A DNA stretch of 64,000 bases from Sulfurisoma sp963709555 (lineage in GTDB: Bacteria > Pseudomonadota > Gammaproteobacteria > Burkholderiales > Rhodocyclaceae). Every line of letters starts with the position of its first letter. The stretch's first letter is position 1. The stretch lies in the NCBI GenBank assembly GCA_963709555.1, contig CAVPWR010000002.1, forward strand, positions 208,100 to 272,099. Reading direction: 5' to 3'. The notes below the pieces were generated by a model. That model searched no databases. It was not told the origin of the DNA and was given only the letters and a program-made list of their open reading frames with translations. Made by a program: the position numbers and the translations under genes. Of the stretch, positions 1 to 11,851 are shown in pieces.

Positions 1-654
1 GTGGCGCAGGCGGCGCAGGCAGCGGGGGCGCAGCGGCTGCTGCACATGTCGGCGCTCAAGGCCGACGCCGATGCGCCCTCGGCCTACCTGCGCTCCAAGG
101 CGGCGGGCGAGGCCGTGGTGCGCGACGCCTTTCCCGGCGCCACCATCTTCCGTCCCTCGGTGATCTTCGGCCAGGGCGACCAGTTCCTCAACGTCTTCGC
201 CGGGCTTTGCGCCATGGCGCCGATGCTGCCGCTGTCCTGCCCGGAGGCCCTGTTCCAGCCGGTGTGGGTCGAGGACGTTGCCGCGGTGATGGCCGACAGC
301 CTCGTCCATGGCGACAGTGCAGGCAAGACCTACGAGTTGTGCGGGCCGAAGGTCTATGCCCTGATCGACCTCGTCAACTACGCCGGCAAGGCCGCCGGCA
401 GTCCCGGCAACATCATGCCCCTCGGCGACATCCCGTCCTACATGATGGCGTGGCTGCTCGAACTCGTCGGCGGCCCGATGACCCGCGACAACTACTGGTC
501 GATGCAGGTGCCGAGCACCTGCGATCACTGCGAGTTCGGTGTGCTTCCCTTTGGCCGTCATGCCGCGTCGCTCGAAGTCGTCGGCCCGACCTATCTCTCC
601 GACGGCCGCCGCCGTGCCGGTTACGACGACATGCGCGAGACGGCGGGGCGGTAA
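1..654 (+). CDS. NDUFA9-type NAD(P)-binding protein, 3' part
   Basis: This is the C-terminal portion of an atypical short-chain dehydrogenase/epimerase of the complex I NDUFA9 subunit family. A YLRSK segment near residue 29 fits the YxxxK catalytic motif, followed by FRPSVIFGQGD, typical of extended SDR proteins. The GTG at base 1 is probably not the true start, because the N-terminal Rossmann nucleotide-binding half is missing and must lie upstream of the window. In bacteria these proteins are usually annotated as NAD-dependent epimerases of uncertain substrate, and the link to NADH dehydrogenase rests on family similarity. Its position shortly before cca matches what I recall for Rhodocyclales. 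Confidence 0.75.
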   Translation: MAQAAQAAGAQRLLHMSALKADADAPSAYLRSKAAGEAVVRDAFPGATIFRPSVIFGQGDQFLNVFAGLCAMAPMLPLSCPEALFQPVWVEDVAAVMADSLVHGDSAGKTYELCGPKVYALIDLVNYAGKAAGSPGNIMPLGDIPSYMMAWLLELVGGPMTRDNYWSMQVPSTCDHCEFGVLPFGRHAASLEVVGPTYLSDGRRRAGYDDMRETAGR

Positions 655-810
655 GTGTTTTCCCGGGAGCGTCCGCGGGGCGGGCAGTCCGCCCGGCCTC
701 CCGGTGCCCAAGAAGGAACATATCGGCCGAACGGACAGCCCACCTCTCGGAGTGCGTGCCTTCGACTTGGGGAAGGTCTGAGCAAGTAGCGACAGTTGAA
801 GGAGAGTGCC

Positions 811-1158
811 GTGCCATCGTTCAAAGAAGTAGCCGAGGGCGTCAGCCTGGCGATCGACGGAGCAGGGGTGTTGGTCATCGTCCTCGGTCTGTTGGTCGCC
901 GCGACCCGTTTTGCCCTGTACGGCCGGCAGGCAGCAGAACCATACCGGCAGCTTCGCCAGGACATAGGGCGAGGGATCCTGCTCGGTTTGGAGCTTTTGG
1001 TCGCTGCCGACATCATCAGGACTGTGGCCGTAACCCCGACCCTCGAGGGTGTCCTCATCCTGGGCATTATTATTCTGATCAGGACGTTCCTGAGCATGGC
1101 CCTGCAGGTTGAACTGGAAGGCCGGTGGCCGTGGCAGCGGACGAAGTCGCCAGCATGA
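811..1158 (+). CDS. DUF1622 small membrane protein
   Basis: The product is a small inner-membrane protein of about 115 residues matching the DUF1622 family, whose function is unknown. Two or three hydrophobic helices are visible (roughly residues 12–35, 55–75 and 78–100), joined by a short basic loop containing YRQLRQDIGRGILLGLE, which is the family's characteristic stretch. The frame is open from a TTG at 796, but that codon sits inside an AAGGAG ribosome-binding sequence (799–804) placed correctly for GTG at 811, so I chose GTG. The gene stands alone, with no operon partner within 150 bases on either side. Confidence 0.75.
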   Translation: MPSFKEVAEGVSLAIDGAGVLVIVLGLLVAATRFALYGRQAAEPYRQLRQDIGRGILLGLELLVAADIIRTVAVTPTLEGVLILGIIILIRTFLSMALQVELEGRWPWQRTKSPA

Positions 1159-1311
1159 CCGTTCCATGGTCACGCCTGACCCGTTAAATTGGGGTGCAGA
1201 ACACGTTTTCACCTACCCACATTTTCCTGGCCCCTGACTGTGCTTACGCAAACGCCGTGTCGCTAGCGCCGATTTTTTTCACGGTCCGGCGGACACGCGA
1301 TAGCGATCGGT

Positions 1312-1337
1312 GCCCGAGGGATGGCCATCCCTCGGGC
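1312..1337. repeat. Perfect 26-bp palindrome
   Basis: Bases 1312–1324 (GCCCGAGGGATGG) are the exact reverse complement of 1325–1337, with no spacer. There is no T-run on either side, so it is not a standard intrinsic terminator. It lies in the 268-base gap between the DUF1622 gene and cca, in which I find no gene. Confidence 0.85.
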
Positions 1338-1426
1338 GGCCTACTTCTTGGAAAACATGGTCTGTCCCTTAATGATCACCCTGGTTACTATCGAAGCGAT
1401 AGAGCCCCTGTCAGGATGAAGAGCTA

Positions 1427-2657
1427 GTGCAGGTCTTCTGCGTCGGCGGCGCCGTCCGCGATGAACTGCTCGGGCTGGAAGTCCAGGATCGCGACTGGGT
1501 CGTCGTCGGCGCGACGCCCGAGGACATGCTCGCGCGCGGCTACACGCCGGTGGGCAAGGACTTTCCGGTGTTCCTGCATCCGCAGACCCACGAGGAATAC
1601 GCCCTGGCACGGACCGAGCGCAAGACGGCGCCGGGCTACAAGGGCTTCGTCTTCCATGCCGATGCCGGCGTCACGCTGGAAGAGGACCTGGCGCGGCGCG
1701 ACCTCACCATCAATGCCATCGCCAGGGCTGACGATGGCACGTTGATCGATCCCTCACGGCGGGCGGCGCGACCTGGCGGCGCGCGTGCTGCGCCATGTCT
1801 CGCCGGCCTTCGCCGAGGACCCCGTGCGCATCCTGCGCGTGGCGCGCTTCGCTGCCCGCTTCGGCGAATTCACCGTGGCGCCCGAGACGCTCGAGCTCAT
1901 GCGTTTCATGGTGGCGAACGGCGAGGTCGATGCGCTGGTGCCCGAGCGCGTCTGGCAGGAGCTGGCGCGCGGGCTGATGGAGGCGGCGCCATCGCGCATG
2001 TTCGAGTTGCTGCGCGCCTGCGGCGCGCTGGCGCGGATTCTGCCGGAGCTGGACGCCCTGTGGGGCGTGCCGCAGCGCGCCGACTACCATCCCGAGATCG
2101 ACACCGGGGTGCATGTGATGATGGTGATCGACATGGCGGCGCGCTTGAATCTGCCGCTGCCGGCGCGCTTCGCCGCGCTCACCCACGACCTCGGCAAGGG
2201 CAACACGCCGCCCGCTGTGCTGCCGCGCCACAGCGGCCACGAGGCGCGCAGCGTCGAACTGCTCGGCCCGCTGTGCGAGCGCCTGCGCGTGCCGGCCGAC
2301 TGCCGCGACCTGGCGCTGCTGGTGGCGCAGTTCCACGGCGACATCTACAAGCCGGCAGAACTGCGGCCGGCGACGATGGTGAAGCTGCTCGAACGCTGCG
2401 ACGTGCTGCGCCGGCCCGAGCGTTTCGAACTGGTCCTCGGCGCCTGCGAGGCGGATTTCCGCGGGCGGCTCGGCTTCGCGGAGCAGGATTTCCCGCAGGC
2501 CGCAGCGTGGCGGCAGGCGCTCGCAGCCGTGCGCGGCGTCGATGCCGGCGCGATCGCCAAAGCCTGCGACGATCCGGCGCAGATTCCGCAGCGCATCCAC
2601 GCGGCGCGCGTCGCGGCAGTGAAGGCGCTCGGCTTACAGCAATCGCATCAGGACTGA
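1427..2657 (+). CDS. cca: CCA-adding enzyme (tRNA nucleotidyltransferase), frame interrupted
   Basis: The enzyme adds or repairs the 3' CCA end of tRNAs in the cytoplasm. The N-terminus carries the nucleotidyltransferase signature GGAVRDELLG and DRDWVVVGATPE within the first 30 residues. An HD phosphohydrolase domain with THDLGKG near residue 255 marks the multifunctional beta/gammaproteobacterial form, about 409 residues in total. The start is a GTG, giving MQVFCVGGAVRD. The frame breaks at 1755, where one extra C in CCCTCACGG replaces the expected DPYGGRRDLAARVLRH reading; removing it restores a full-length protein. Because this activity is normally required, sequence error is likelier than loss. 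Its 3' end overlaps the convergent DUF2905 gene by 24 bases. Confidence 0.9.
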
Positions 2658-2831
2658 GGCGAGCAGCGAGAGCAGGATCACCGAGGCGAAGGGAAACAGA
2701 TACTCGCGACCGCGCAGGCGGAACCTGAGGTCGCCGGGCAACCGACCCAGCCGCAGCCACGCGGCCAGCCGCGGCTGCGCCACTCCGAGCAGGAGCACGA
2801 CGAGGAAGAGGGCGATCAGCCACTTGAGCAT
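2634..2831 (-). CDS. DUF2905 small membrane protein
   Basis: A 65-residue protein with two hydrophobic helices (about residues 2–20 and 45–64) separated by the conserved stretch RLGRLPGDLRFRLRGREY, which identifies DUF2905. The function of the family is unknown. The chosen ATG gives MLKWLIALFLV; the frame stays open far upstream, but only as antisense of the hydrolase gene. The 3' end overlaps the end of cca by 24 bases, and the 5' end is 12 bases from the divergent hydrolase gene, so the two starts must share a very short promoter region. Confidence 0.8.
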   Translation of the reverse strand: MLKWLIALFLVVLLLGVAQPRLAAWLRLGRLPGDLRFRLRGREYLFPFASVILLSLLASVLMRLL

Positions 2832-2843
2832 AGAATCCCAATT

Positions 2844-3650
2844 ATGACCTCTTCCCGCCTCGCCACGCTCGAAGTCCTGTCGCGAGCCCCCGCTTCCGCA
2901 TCGCGCACCACCCCGCTGCTGTTCGTGCATGGCGCCTTCACCGGCGCCTGGTGCTGGGACGAGCATTTCCTGTCTTTCTTTGCCGACGCCGGTTACGCGG
3001 CCCATGCAGTCAGCCTGTCGGGCCACGGCCATTCGCGCGGGCGCGAGCATCTCGACAGCCTGTCGATCGCCGACTACGTCAAGGATGTATTCGAGGTGTG
3101 CGACGGACTGGCCGCCCCGCCCGTACTGATCGGCCACTCGATGGGCGGCTTCGTCATCCAGAAGGTGCTCGAGCAGCGGCAATTCCCCGGGGCGGTGCTG
3201 ATGTGTGCCGTGCCGCCGCAGGGGCTGGTGGCGGCAGCCTTCGGCATGATGTTCTCGCAACCGGCGCTGATGACCGATCTCAACAACATGATGGGAGGCG
3301 GCGAGGTGGCCCTCGATACGATGCGCGAGGCCCTGTTCGCCCAGCCGGTGGCGGTGGATGACCTGGCGCGCTTCTCCCGCTGGTCGCAGCCCGAGTCGCA
3401 CCGCGCGATCTGGGACATGAGCCTGTTCAACCTGCCGCATCCTTCGAAGATCGATGCCTCGTCGCTGCTGATCCTCGGCAGCGAACACGACCACCTGATC
3501 CCGGCCTCGCTGGTCGAGATGACGGCGCGCACCTACGGCCTGCCGGCCACCATTTTCCCGGGCATGGGCCACGGCCTGATGCTGGAACGCGACTGGAAGA
3601 AGCCGGCACAGCATATTCTCGACTGGCTCCGCGAAAGGAAAATCACATGA
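2844..3650 (+). CDS. Alpha/beta-fold hydrolase
   Basis: A 268-residue cytoplasmic alpha/beta hydrolase. The oxyanion-side motif LLFVHGAFTGAWCWDEH is near residue 28, the nucleophile elbow GHSMGG near residue 96 and the C-terminal catalytic histidine in GMGHGLMLE near residue 243; an aspartate in LGSEHDHLIP can supply the acid. These define the serine-hydrolase triad, but the substrate cannot be told from sequence. The stop overlaps the start of the DUF1840 gene (ATGA), so the two are probably co-translated. Confidence 0.85.
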   Translation: MTSSRLATLEVLSRAPASASRTTPLLFVHGAFTGAWCWDEHFLSFFADAGYAAHAVSLSGHGHSRGREHLDSLSIADYVKDVFEVCDGLAAPPVLIGHSMGGFVIQKVLEQRQFPGAVLMCAVPPQGLVAAAFGMMFSQPALMTDLNNMMGGGEVALDTMREALFAQPVAVDDLARFSRWSQPESHRAIWDMSLFNLPHPSKIDASSLLILGSEHDHLIPASLVEMTARTYGLPATIFPGMGHGLMLERDWKKPAQHILDWLRERKIT

Positions 3651-3967
3651 TCACCTTCCAATCCGACGCTTCGGGCGACGTCATGATGTTCGACGACGTC
3701 GCCCATCGCATGATGGACCTCATGGGCAAGGAACACACCCAGCGCGGCGTGATCACCGTGGAGCAGATGCCCGAGTGCATCGCGCGACTGCAGGCGGCCA
3801 TCGCGGAAGACCGTGCGCGGGCACGGGCACAAGCCAAACCGCAGGGCGATGAAGCCGAGGAAACCGGCGTCGCCGCGCGCGTCAGCCTGGCGCAGCGCGC
3901 CATACCCCTGGTTGAATTGCTGGAACGCTCGCTGGAGCGCGAGAAGCCGGTGCTCTGGGGCGTGTAA
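3647..3967 (+). CDS. DUF1840 domain protein
   Basis: A 106-residue cytoplasmic protein of the DUF1840 family, unknown in function. The N-terminus MITFQSDASGDVMMFDDVA and the C-terminal segment RAIPLVELLERSLEREKPVLWG are the typical conserved ends. The middle (about residues 45–75) is charged and probably helical. The ATG overlaps the upstream hydrolase stop by 4 bases, indicating a two-gene operon. Confidence 0.8.
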   Translation: MITFQSDASGDVMMFDDVAHRMMDLMGKEHTQRGVITVEQMPECIARLQAAIAEDRARARAQAKPQGDEAEETGVAARVSLAQRAIPLVELLERSLEREKPVLWGV

Positions 3968-4093
3968 CGGTTCAAGCCGCGCCGTCGGGCCGCCCCTAGG
4001 CGCGGCACTAACTGGAGCGCGTGGAACGCGCGACCCCACCGGGCTAAACTACATGGTCGCCAGTGACAATCGAGCGTAGCGAGCTACCAGCTT

Positions 4094-4113
4094 CCCCTTC
4101 CGAGAGGAAGGGG
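4094..4113. repeat. Hairpin-forming intergenic sequence
   Basis: CCCCTTCC (4094–4101), GAGA loop, GGAAGGGG (4106–4113). It lies between the converging DUF1840 gene and the 4143–4715 gene and looks like a common GC-rich intergenic repeat; no T-tract follows. Confidence 0.7.
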
Positions 4114-4132
4114 CTGGGGGATGGCGGGTCAA

Positions 4133-4154
4133 GAACTTTTCGTTAGAAAAGTTC
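4133..4154 (-). terminator. Hairpin spanning a stop codon
   Basis: GAACTTTTC (4133–4141) and GAAAAGTTC (4146–4154) form a 9-bp stem with a 4-base loop. The loop holds the TAA stop (4143–4145, read on the minus strand) of the 4143–4715 gene. There is no clear U-tract, so termination is only a possibility. Confidence 0.4.
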
Positions 4155-4715
4155 GATGTCCCCGCCGCTGGCGGCTTCCTCGCGCTTGACCATGAACTGC
4201 TCGATGGCCGCAGCCACGGGCATGCCGGCGAGGACGGCATCGAACATCTCGCGCTCCTCGATCATGGTGTATTTCGACTTGATCCTGTCCTGCAGTCCGA
4301 CCCATTCGTCGGGGTTGTAGAGCCGTCCCTTGTCGGAGACCAGGCCGGACAGGCCGCCGAGGCAGTGGCAGACGTGGTCGAGGCGCTGCACCAGCTTGTC
4401 GTAGAACTGGAAGGCGATGATGGCCTGATGCACCTTCTGCGCGACGACGCGGGTGTTGTCCTGGATCTCGGACTTGACCATGCCGTTGCCGACCGTGTCG
4501 GGCAGGGTGGCGACGGACTCCTCGATCAGGCCCAGCGTTTCGGCCAGCGAGGTGAAGGTGTCGGTGAGGACTTCGACGGAGTTGTTGGAATCCCGCATCG
4601 CCGCATCGACCTGGCCGGCGGCGAGTTCAAGCATCAGCACGGTCTCGCGCACCTGGCTCCAGCCGAGGTCGGGGGTCGCGGCCAAAGAACCGCGCGGTAG
4701 GGAATCCTGGCTCAT
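4143..4715 (-). CDS. Helical protein of unknown function, possibly chemotaxis-related
   Basis: A 190-residue soluble protein, predicted largely helical, with no signal peptide or membrane segment. I do not recognise a named family with confidence. The stretch IIAFQFYDKLVQRLDHVCHC (about residues 97–116) resembles the FQ-D-QRL helix seen in CheZ-like phosphatases and related chemotaxis proteins, but the full CheZ catalytic motif is not visible. The C-terminus GGDIELF is acidic-hydrophobic, like the short partner-binding tails found on some signalling proteins. It is transcribed on its own, with a 63-base gap upstream to the 4779–5249 gene. Confidence 0.6.
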   Translation of the reverse strand: MSQDSLPRGSLAATPDLGWSQVRETVLMLELAAGQVDAAMRDSNNSVEVLTDTFTSLAETLGLIEESVATLPDTVGNGMVKSEIQDNTRVVAQKVHQAIIAFQFYDKLVQRLDHVCHCLGGLSGLVSDKGRLYNPDEWVGLQDRIKSKYTMIEEREMFDAVLAGMPVAAAIEQFMVKREEAASGGDIELF

Positions 4716-4778
4716 CGGGCGCTCCTGCGTAATGGCGAGAATTCTAGCATCGCCACTACGCAGCGCCCGGCTGCGCTC

Positions 4779-5249
4779 TTACTGCTTGGCTCCGTCGCGC
4801 CCGACGAAAGAGACGGGGAAAACGGCATCGGGGCCGGCGCCCTTGGCCGGAACCTTCTGGTAGTCGGGCATCTGCGCGTCGATGTTGGCGCCCTGCACCA
4901 GCTTCTGGATCAGGATCTGGATCTGGTCGGAGAACCAGTCTTCCTCGACGTGCGTCGGCATGTAGCGCAGGTCGCGCGTGCTGCCCGGCACATCCTCGGG
5001 CGGCAGCACCTCGTTGGCGGCGAAGGCGGCCGAGAAGAAGGGGCCGGAGATGAAGCGCATCTGCCAGTCGCCCTCGCCATCGGGTTCGATGATGAAGACC
5101 TTGGCGCCTTCGGCGGTTTGCTGCTCGTCGTCGGTACGGTCGCCGAACACGGGCATGGCGGCGAACACGGGCTTCTTGCGCTGCATGACATAGGCCACGG
5201 CTTCCATGAAGGAGAGGCGGCCGTCGTTTTCTTGAGCTTCGGTGGTCAT
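4779..5249 (-). CDS. Hypothetical protein
   Basis: A 156-residue soluble, acidic protein that I do not recognise. It has no signal peptide or transmembrane helix. The middle contains WQMRFISGPFFSAAFAANE, followed by a proline-rich stretch and an amphipathic helix, DWFSDQIQILIQKLVQGANI. The ATG is preceded by GAGGAG at a good distance. The gene starts about 50 bases downstream of the metH stop on the same strand and could be cotranscribed with it, though nothing else links it to methionine synthesis. Confidence 0.6.
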   Translation of the reverse strand: MTTEAQENDGRLSFMEAVAYVMQRKKPVFAAMPVFGDRTDDEQQTAEGAKVFIIEPDGEGDWQMRFISGPFFSAAFAANEVLPPEDVPGSTRDLRYMPTHVEEDWFSDQIQILIQKLVQGANIDAQMPDYQKVPAKGAGPDAVFPVSFVGRDGAKQ

Positions 5250-5297
5250 GGGGTTTCTCCTCGGGGAAGGATGATCGTTATTGATTTATAAGGATTT

Positions 5298-8975
<3,678 letters not shown>

Positions 8976-9049
8976 ATCCGGGGACGCGAAAGTTCGCGAA
9001 GGGCTTGAATTGGCGCGGATTTTAGCACCGCCGCCCACCCCCGGCAGCG

Positions 9050-9493
9050 TCAGCCCGCCGAGCCTTCCTCGCTGCGGCTGGTGCCGGTGACGGCACCGAA
9101 CTCGTCGAAATGCACGTTGAACAGGGCGCGCGTATCAGGAAAGGGCGATTCGATGCGCCAGTCCCAAACCTCCTCGCGCTTGAGCGGATAGAACACCGTG
9201 GTGCGCGGGCGGCCGAGCAGGCGGCGCACGCGGTCGTGCGTCCAGCCCTTCTCGATCCGGGCGAAATACGCGTCGCCCAGCACCTGCTCGACACGCAGAA
9301 GGATGTGTCTGGCATCGAGGGTCAGCATGTGGCATCGGGTGCCCTCGGGACCCTGCGGGTATTCCCAGGTCGCCGTGCCGTCCTCGTTGTGCCAGGCCTC
9401 GGCGGGTTCGCCGAGGCGGGCGATGATCTCCGCCCCTGTACTCTTCCCGGGTTCGAGCGCCCCGAACGGGGAGAGGAAATTAGCAATAAACAT
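9050..9493 (-). CDS. BamE/SmpA-like domain protein
   Basis: A 147-residue protein with two tandem stretches like the SmpA/OmlA (BamE) fold: GKSTGAEIIARLGEPAEAW near residue 16 and KGWTHDRVRRLLGRPRTTV near residue 82. Relatives that I recall are outer-membrane lipoproteins with a signal peptide and lipobox. Here the reading frame begins MFIANFLSPFGALEPGKS with neither, so the start may be wrong or the N-terminus may be lost, perhaps through an indel near 9480–9520. The gene is divergent from the rhodanese gene, 70 bases away. The domain call is good; the export and function are inferred from the family. Confidence 0.65.
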   Translation of the reverse strand: MFIANFLSPFGALEPGKSTGAEIIARLGEPAEAWHNEDGTATWEYPQGPEGTRCHMLTLDARHILLRVEQVLGDAYFARIEKGWTHDRVRRLLGRPRTTVFYPLKREEVWDWRIESPFPDTRALFNVHFDEFGAVTGTSRSEEGSAG

Positions 9494-9507
9494 GGTTAAT
9501 GAGCCTA

Positions 9508-9536
9508 TAGATTTTATTGCACTCCTTTTCTATAAT
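9508..9536 (+). promoter_or_regulatory. Candidate sigma-70 promoter for rhodanese gene
   Basis: A perfect TATAAT (9531–9536) sits 17 bases after a weak -35 match, TAGATT (9508–9513), 29 bases upstream of the rhodanese ATG, which itself has a strong AAAGGAGAGG ribosome-binding site. Confidence 0.5.
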
Positions 9537-9564
9537 ATCGCTTCCCCCACAAAGGAGAGGCGAC

Positions 9565-9957
9565 ATGGAACACCTGACTCCAAAAGAGACCGCAGAATTT
9601 CTGCACCACAATCCCAAGGCGCTGTTCGTCGACTGCCGCAGCGAGATGGAATTCCTCTTCGTCGGCCACCCCGCCGGGGCGCTGCACGTGTCGTGGAACG
9701 ATGGTCCCGACTGGGACGTCAATCCGCATTTCGTCGGCGAGGTGAAAAAGTTCGCCGGCCACGTCCATGATCGCCCCGTCGTGCTGATCTGCCGCAGCGG
9801 CAACCGTTCCATAGACGCCGGCAATGCGCTGGAAACCGCCGGCTTTACCCGTGTTTACAACGTGCTGCACGGCTTCGAGGGCGAGCTCGACGACACCCAC
9901 CATCGCGGTTCGGTGAATGGCTGGCGCTTCGAAGGTTTGCCCTGGGAACAGTGCTGA
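9565..9957 (+). CDS. Rhodanese-like sulfurtransferase
   Basis: A 130-residue single-domain rhodanese. The active-site loop CRSGNRS, with the sulfur-accepting cysteine, is near residue 75, and the N-terminal FVDCRSEMEF is the family's structural motif. Such proteins carry persulfide sulfur in the cytoplasm; the acceptor is unknown. The ATG at 9565 has AAAGGAGAGG at the right distance, so upstream in-frame starts were rejected. The next gene, a thioredoxin-like protein, begins about 67 bases downstream and suggests a sulfur/redox role. Confidence 0.85.
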   Translation: MEHLTPKETAEFLHHNPKALFVDCRSEMEFLFVGHPAGALHVSWNDGPDWDVNPHFVGEVKKFAGHVHDRPVVLICRSGNRSIDAGNALETAGFTRVYNVLHGFEGELDDTHHRGSVNGWRFEGLPWEQC

Positions 9958-10024
9958 GCTGAATATCGCAGCCGACCCCGGTCGGCTGCGACGGGGAGAG
10001 ACGCATCGGCTACCATGCGCGGCT

Positions 10025-10570
10025 ATGCCGCTCCCATCCCTGATGTCCCGTTTCCTCGACCCCAAGCGCTGGATGCGCTGGATGCTCGAAGCCCTCCTGA
10101 TCATCGCCATCGTCGTCGCCGTGCAGCTGTGGCAGGCGCGCGACCTGCCCGAGGGGCCGGCGCCGGCGCTTGCCGGTACGCTGGCCGACGGTCGCGCGGC
10201 CTCGCTCGCCGACGCGCTCAAGGCCGCCGACGGCAAGCCCGTGCTGGTCGCCTTCTGGGCTACCTGGTGTCCGGTATGCAAAGCCGAGGAGAGCAACATC
10301 GCGGCGGTGGCGCGCGACTGGCCGACGCTGACGATCGCCATGCAGTCGGGCGACGCGGCGGCGGTGGCGAAGCACCTGAAGGAGCGCGGCCTCGATTTCC
10401 CGGCGCTGATCGACGCCGACGGCCGCCTCGCCACGGCCTGGAAGGTGCGCGGCGTGCCCACGCATTTCATCGTCGACAGCCGCGGCATCGTCCGCTTCCA
10501 GCTGGTCGGATACACCACCAGCTTAGGCTTGCGCGCGCGGCTGTGGTGGGCATCGCGCCCGGCGGCGTAG
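10025..10570 (+). CDS. TlpA-like membrane-anchored thioredoxin
   Basis: A protein of about 181 residues with one N-terminal membrane anchor (about residues 20–37) and a periplasmic thioredoxin-fold domain. The redox motif WCPVC lies in LVAFWATWCPVCKAEE near residue 85, and a cis-proline site is in VRGVPTHFIVD near residue 145. It resembles the ScsD/TlpA group of thiol-disulfide reductases. ATG at 10025 is chosen; ATG at 10043 is an alternative and neither has a strong ribosome-binding site. Its TAG stop overlaps the GTG of the MFS gene by one base. Confidence 0.8.
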   Translation: MPLPSLMSRFLDPKRWMRWMLEALLIIAIVVAVQLWQARDLPEGPAPALAGTLADGRAASLADALKAADGKPVLVAFWATWCPVCKAEESNIAAVARDWPTLTIAMQSGDAAAVAKHLKERGLDFPALIDADGRLATAWKVRGVPTHFIVDSRGIVRFQLVGYTTSLGLRARLWWASRPAA

Positions 10571-11844
10571 TGGGCCATCCTCCGGCCTCGCTGGCCTGGT
10601 CGATCTGGACCCTCGGCGCCCTGCTTTACCTCGTCGCCTTCTTCCAGCGCGTCTCGCCGGCGGTGATGACCGACCAGTTGATGGCCGAGTTCGCCATCGG
10701 CGGCGCCGGGCTCGGCAACCTCTCGGCCTACTACTTCTACGCCTACGTCGCGATGCAGATCCCGACCGGCCTGCTGGCCGACCGCTGGGGACCGCGCAAG
10801 TTGCTGGCGAGCGGCACGGCGGTGGCGGCGCTGGGCGGCCTGCTCTTCGCGCTGTCGCCGAGCCTTGCCTGGGCCAGCGCCGGGCGGCTGCTGGTCGGCG
10901 CCGCGGTGGCGGTCGGCTTCGTCTCCATGCTCAAGCTCTCCTCGCACTGGATCGCGCCGCGCCAGTTCGCGCTGGTCTCGGGCCTGCTGCTGATGATGGG
11001 GTTGATCGGCGGCGTCAGCGCCGGGGTGCCGTTGCGGCTGCTGGTCGATGCCTACGGCTGGCGAGCGGTGATGGCGGTGTTCGCCCTGCTCACCGCGCTG
11101 CTGGCGGTGGCGATCTGGCTGTGGGTGCGCGACGACCCGGCCGAGCGCGGCTACGCCAGCCATTTCCACGGCCATGCGGATGGAGCGCGCGAGCACGCGC
11201 CGATACTGCGGAGCCTGGCCCAGGTGCTGTCCTACCGCAACCTCTGGGTGCTGGCGCTGGTGCCGGTGGGCATTTCCGGCGCGGTGCTGACCTTCGCCGG
11301 CCTCTGGGGCGTGCCCTGGCTGCGGCAGGTGCATGGCCTCGACGCCAAAACGGCCGCCGCGATCAATTCGGTGATGCTGGTGGCGTGGGGCGTCGGCGGG
11401 CCGCTGCTCGGCGCGTGGTCGACGCGGATGGGCCGGCGCAAGCCGATCTACCTCGCCAGCGGCATCGTCGCGGTTCTCGGCTGGGCGGCGGTGATCTATG
11501 CCGCGCTGCCGATCTGGGCCCTGGTCGCGGTGCTGGCGCTGACCGGCTTCGCCTCGGGCAACATCATCATCGGCTTCGCCTGGGCCAAGGAATCGGTGCC
11601 GCTGCGGTTGATGGGCACGGCCTCGGGCGTGGCCAACATGGGGCCGCTGATGGGCGGCATGCTGCTGCAGCCCGGCGTCGGCTGGATGCTCGACCGCTAC
11701 TGGAGCGGCAGCCTGGCCGGCGGCGCGCGCATCTACGACGCGGCGGCCTACCAGGCCGGTTTTTCGCTGCTGTTCGCCACCGTCGTCGCCGCGCTGATCA
11801 TGCTGCTGTTCGCGCGGGAAAGCCACTGCAGACAGACGACTTAG
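10570..11844 (+). CDS. MFS transporter
   Basis: A 424-residue inner-membrane permease with about 12 hydrophobic helices. The loop between helices 2 and 3 has GLLADRWGPRKLL, a clear MFS motif A, and the N-terminus WTLGALLYLVAFFQRVSPAVM is shared with a family often annotated as hexuronate or organic-anion transporters. The substrate is not predictable. The start is GTG at 10570, overlapping the stop of the upstream thioredoxin gene, which implies translational coupling. A second, related MFS gene occurs at 33544–34771. The gene converges with comM, 7 bases between stops. Confidence 0.85.
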   Translation: MGHPPASLAWSIWTLGALLYLVAFFQRVSPAVMTDQLMAEFAIGGAGLGNLSAYYFYAYVAMQIPTGLLADRWGPRKLLASGTAVAALGGLLFALSPSLAWASAGRLLVGAAVAVGFVSMLKLSSHWIAPRQFALVSGLLLMMGLIGGVSAGVPLRLLVDAYGWRAVMAVFALLTALLAVAIWLWVRDDPAERGYASHFHGHADGAREHAPILRSLAQVLSYRNLWVLALVPVGISGAVLTFAGLWGVPWLRQVHGLDAKTAAAINSVMLVAWGVGGPLLGAWSTRMGRRKPIYLASGIVAVLGWAAVIYAALPIWALVAVLALTGFASGNIIIGFAWAKESVPLRLMGTASGVANMGPLMGGMLLQPGVGWMLDRYWSGSLAGGARIYDAAAYQAGFSLLFATVVAALIMLLFARESHCRQTT

Positions 11845-11851
11845 CCGCGTC

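Noticed and set aside
1341..1427. A minus-strand ATG TTT TCC AAG AAG TAG with a ribosome-binding-like sequence beside the 26-bp palindrome.
   Set aside because: Five codons ending in a palindrome is suggestive of a leader peptide, but it has no downstream gene on that strand.
8976..9049. A cobalamin riboswitch upstream of metH.
   Set aside because: Only about 75 bases separate metH from its neighbour and no B12-box or long folded leader is visible.
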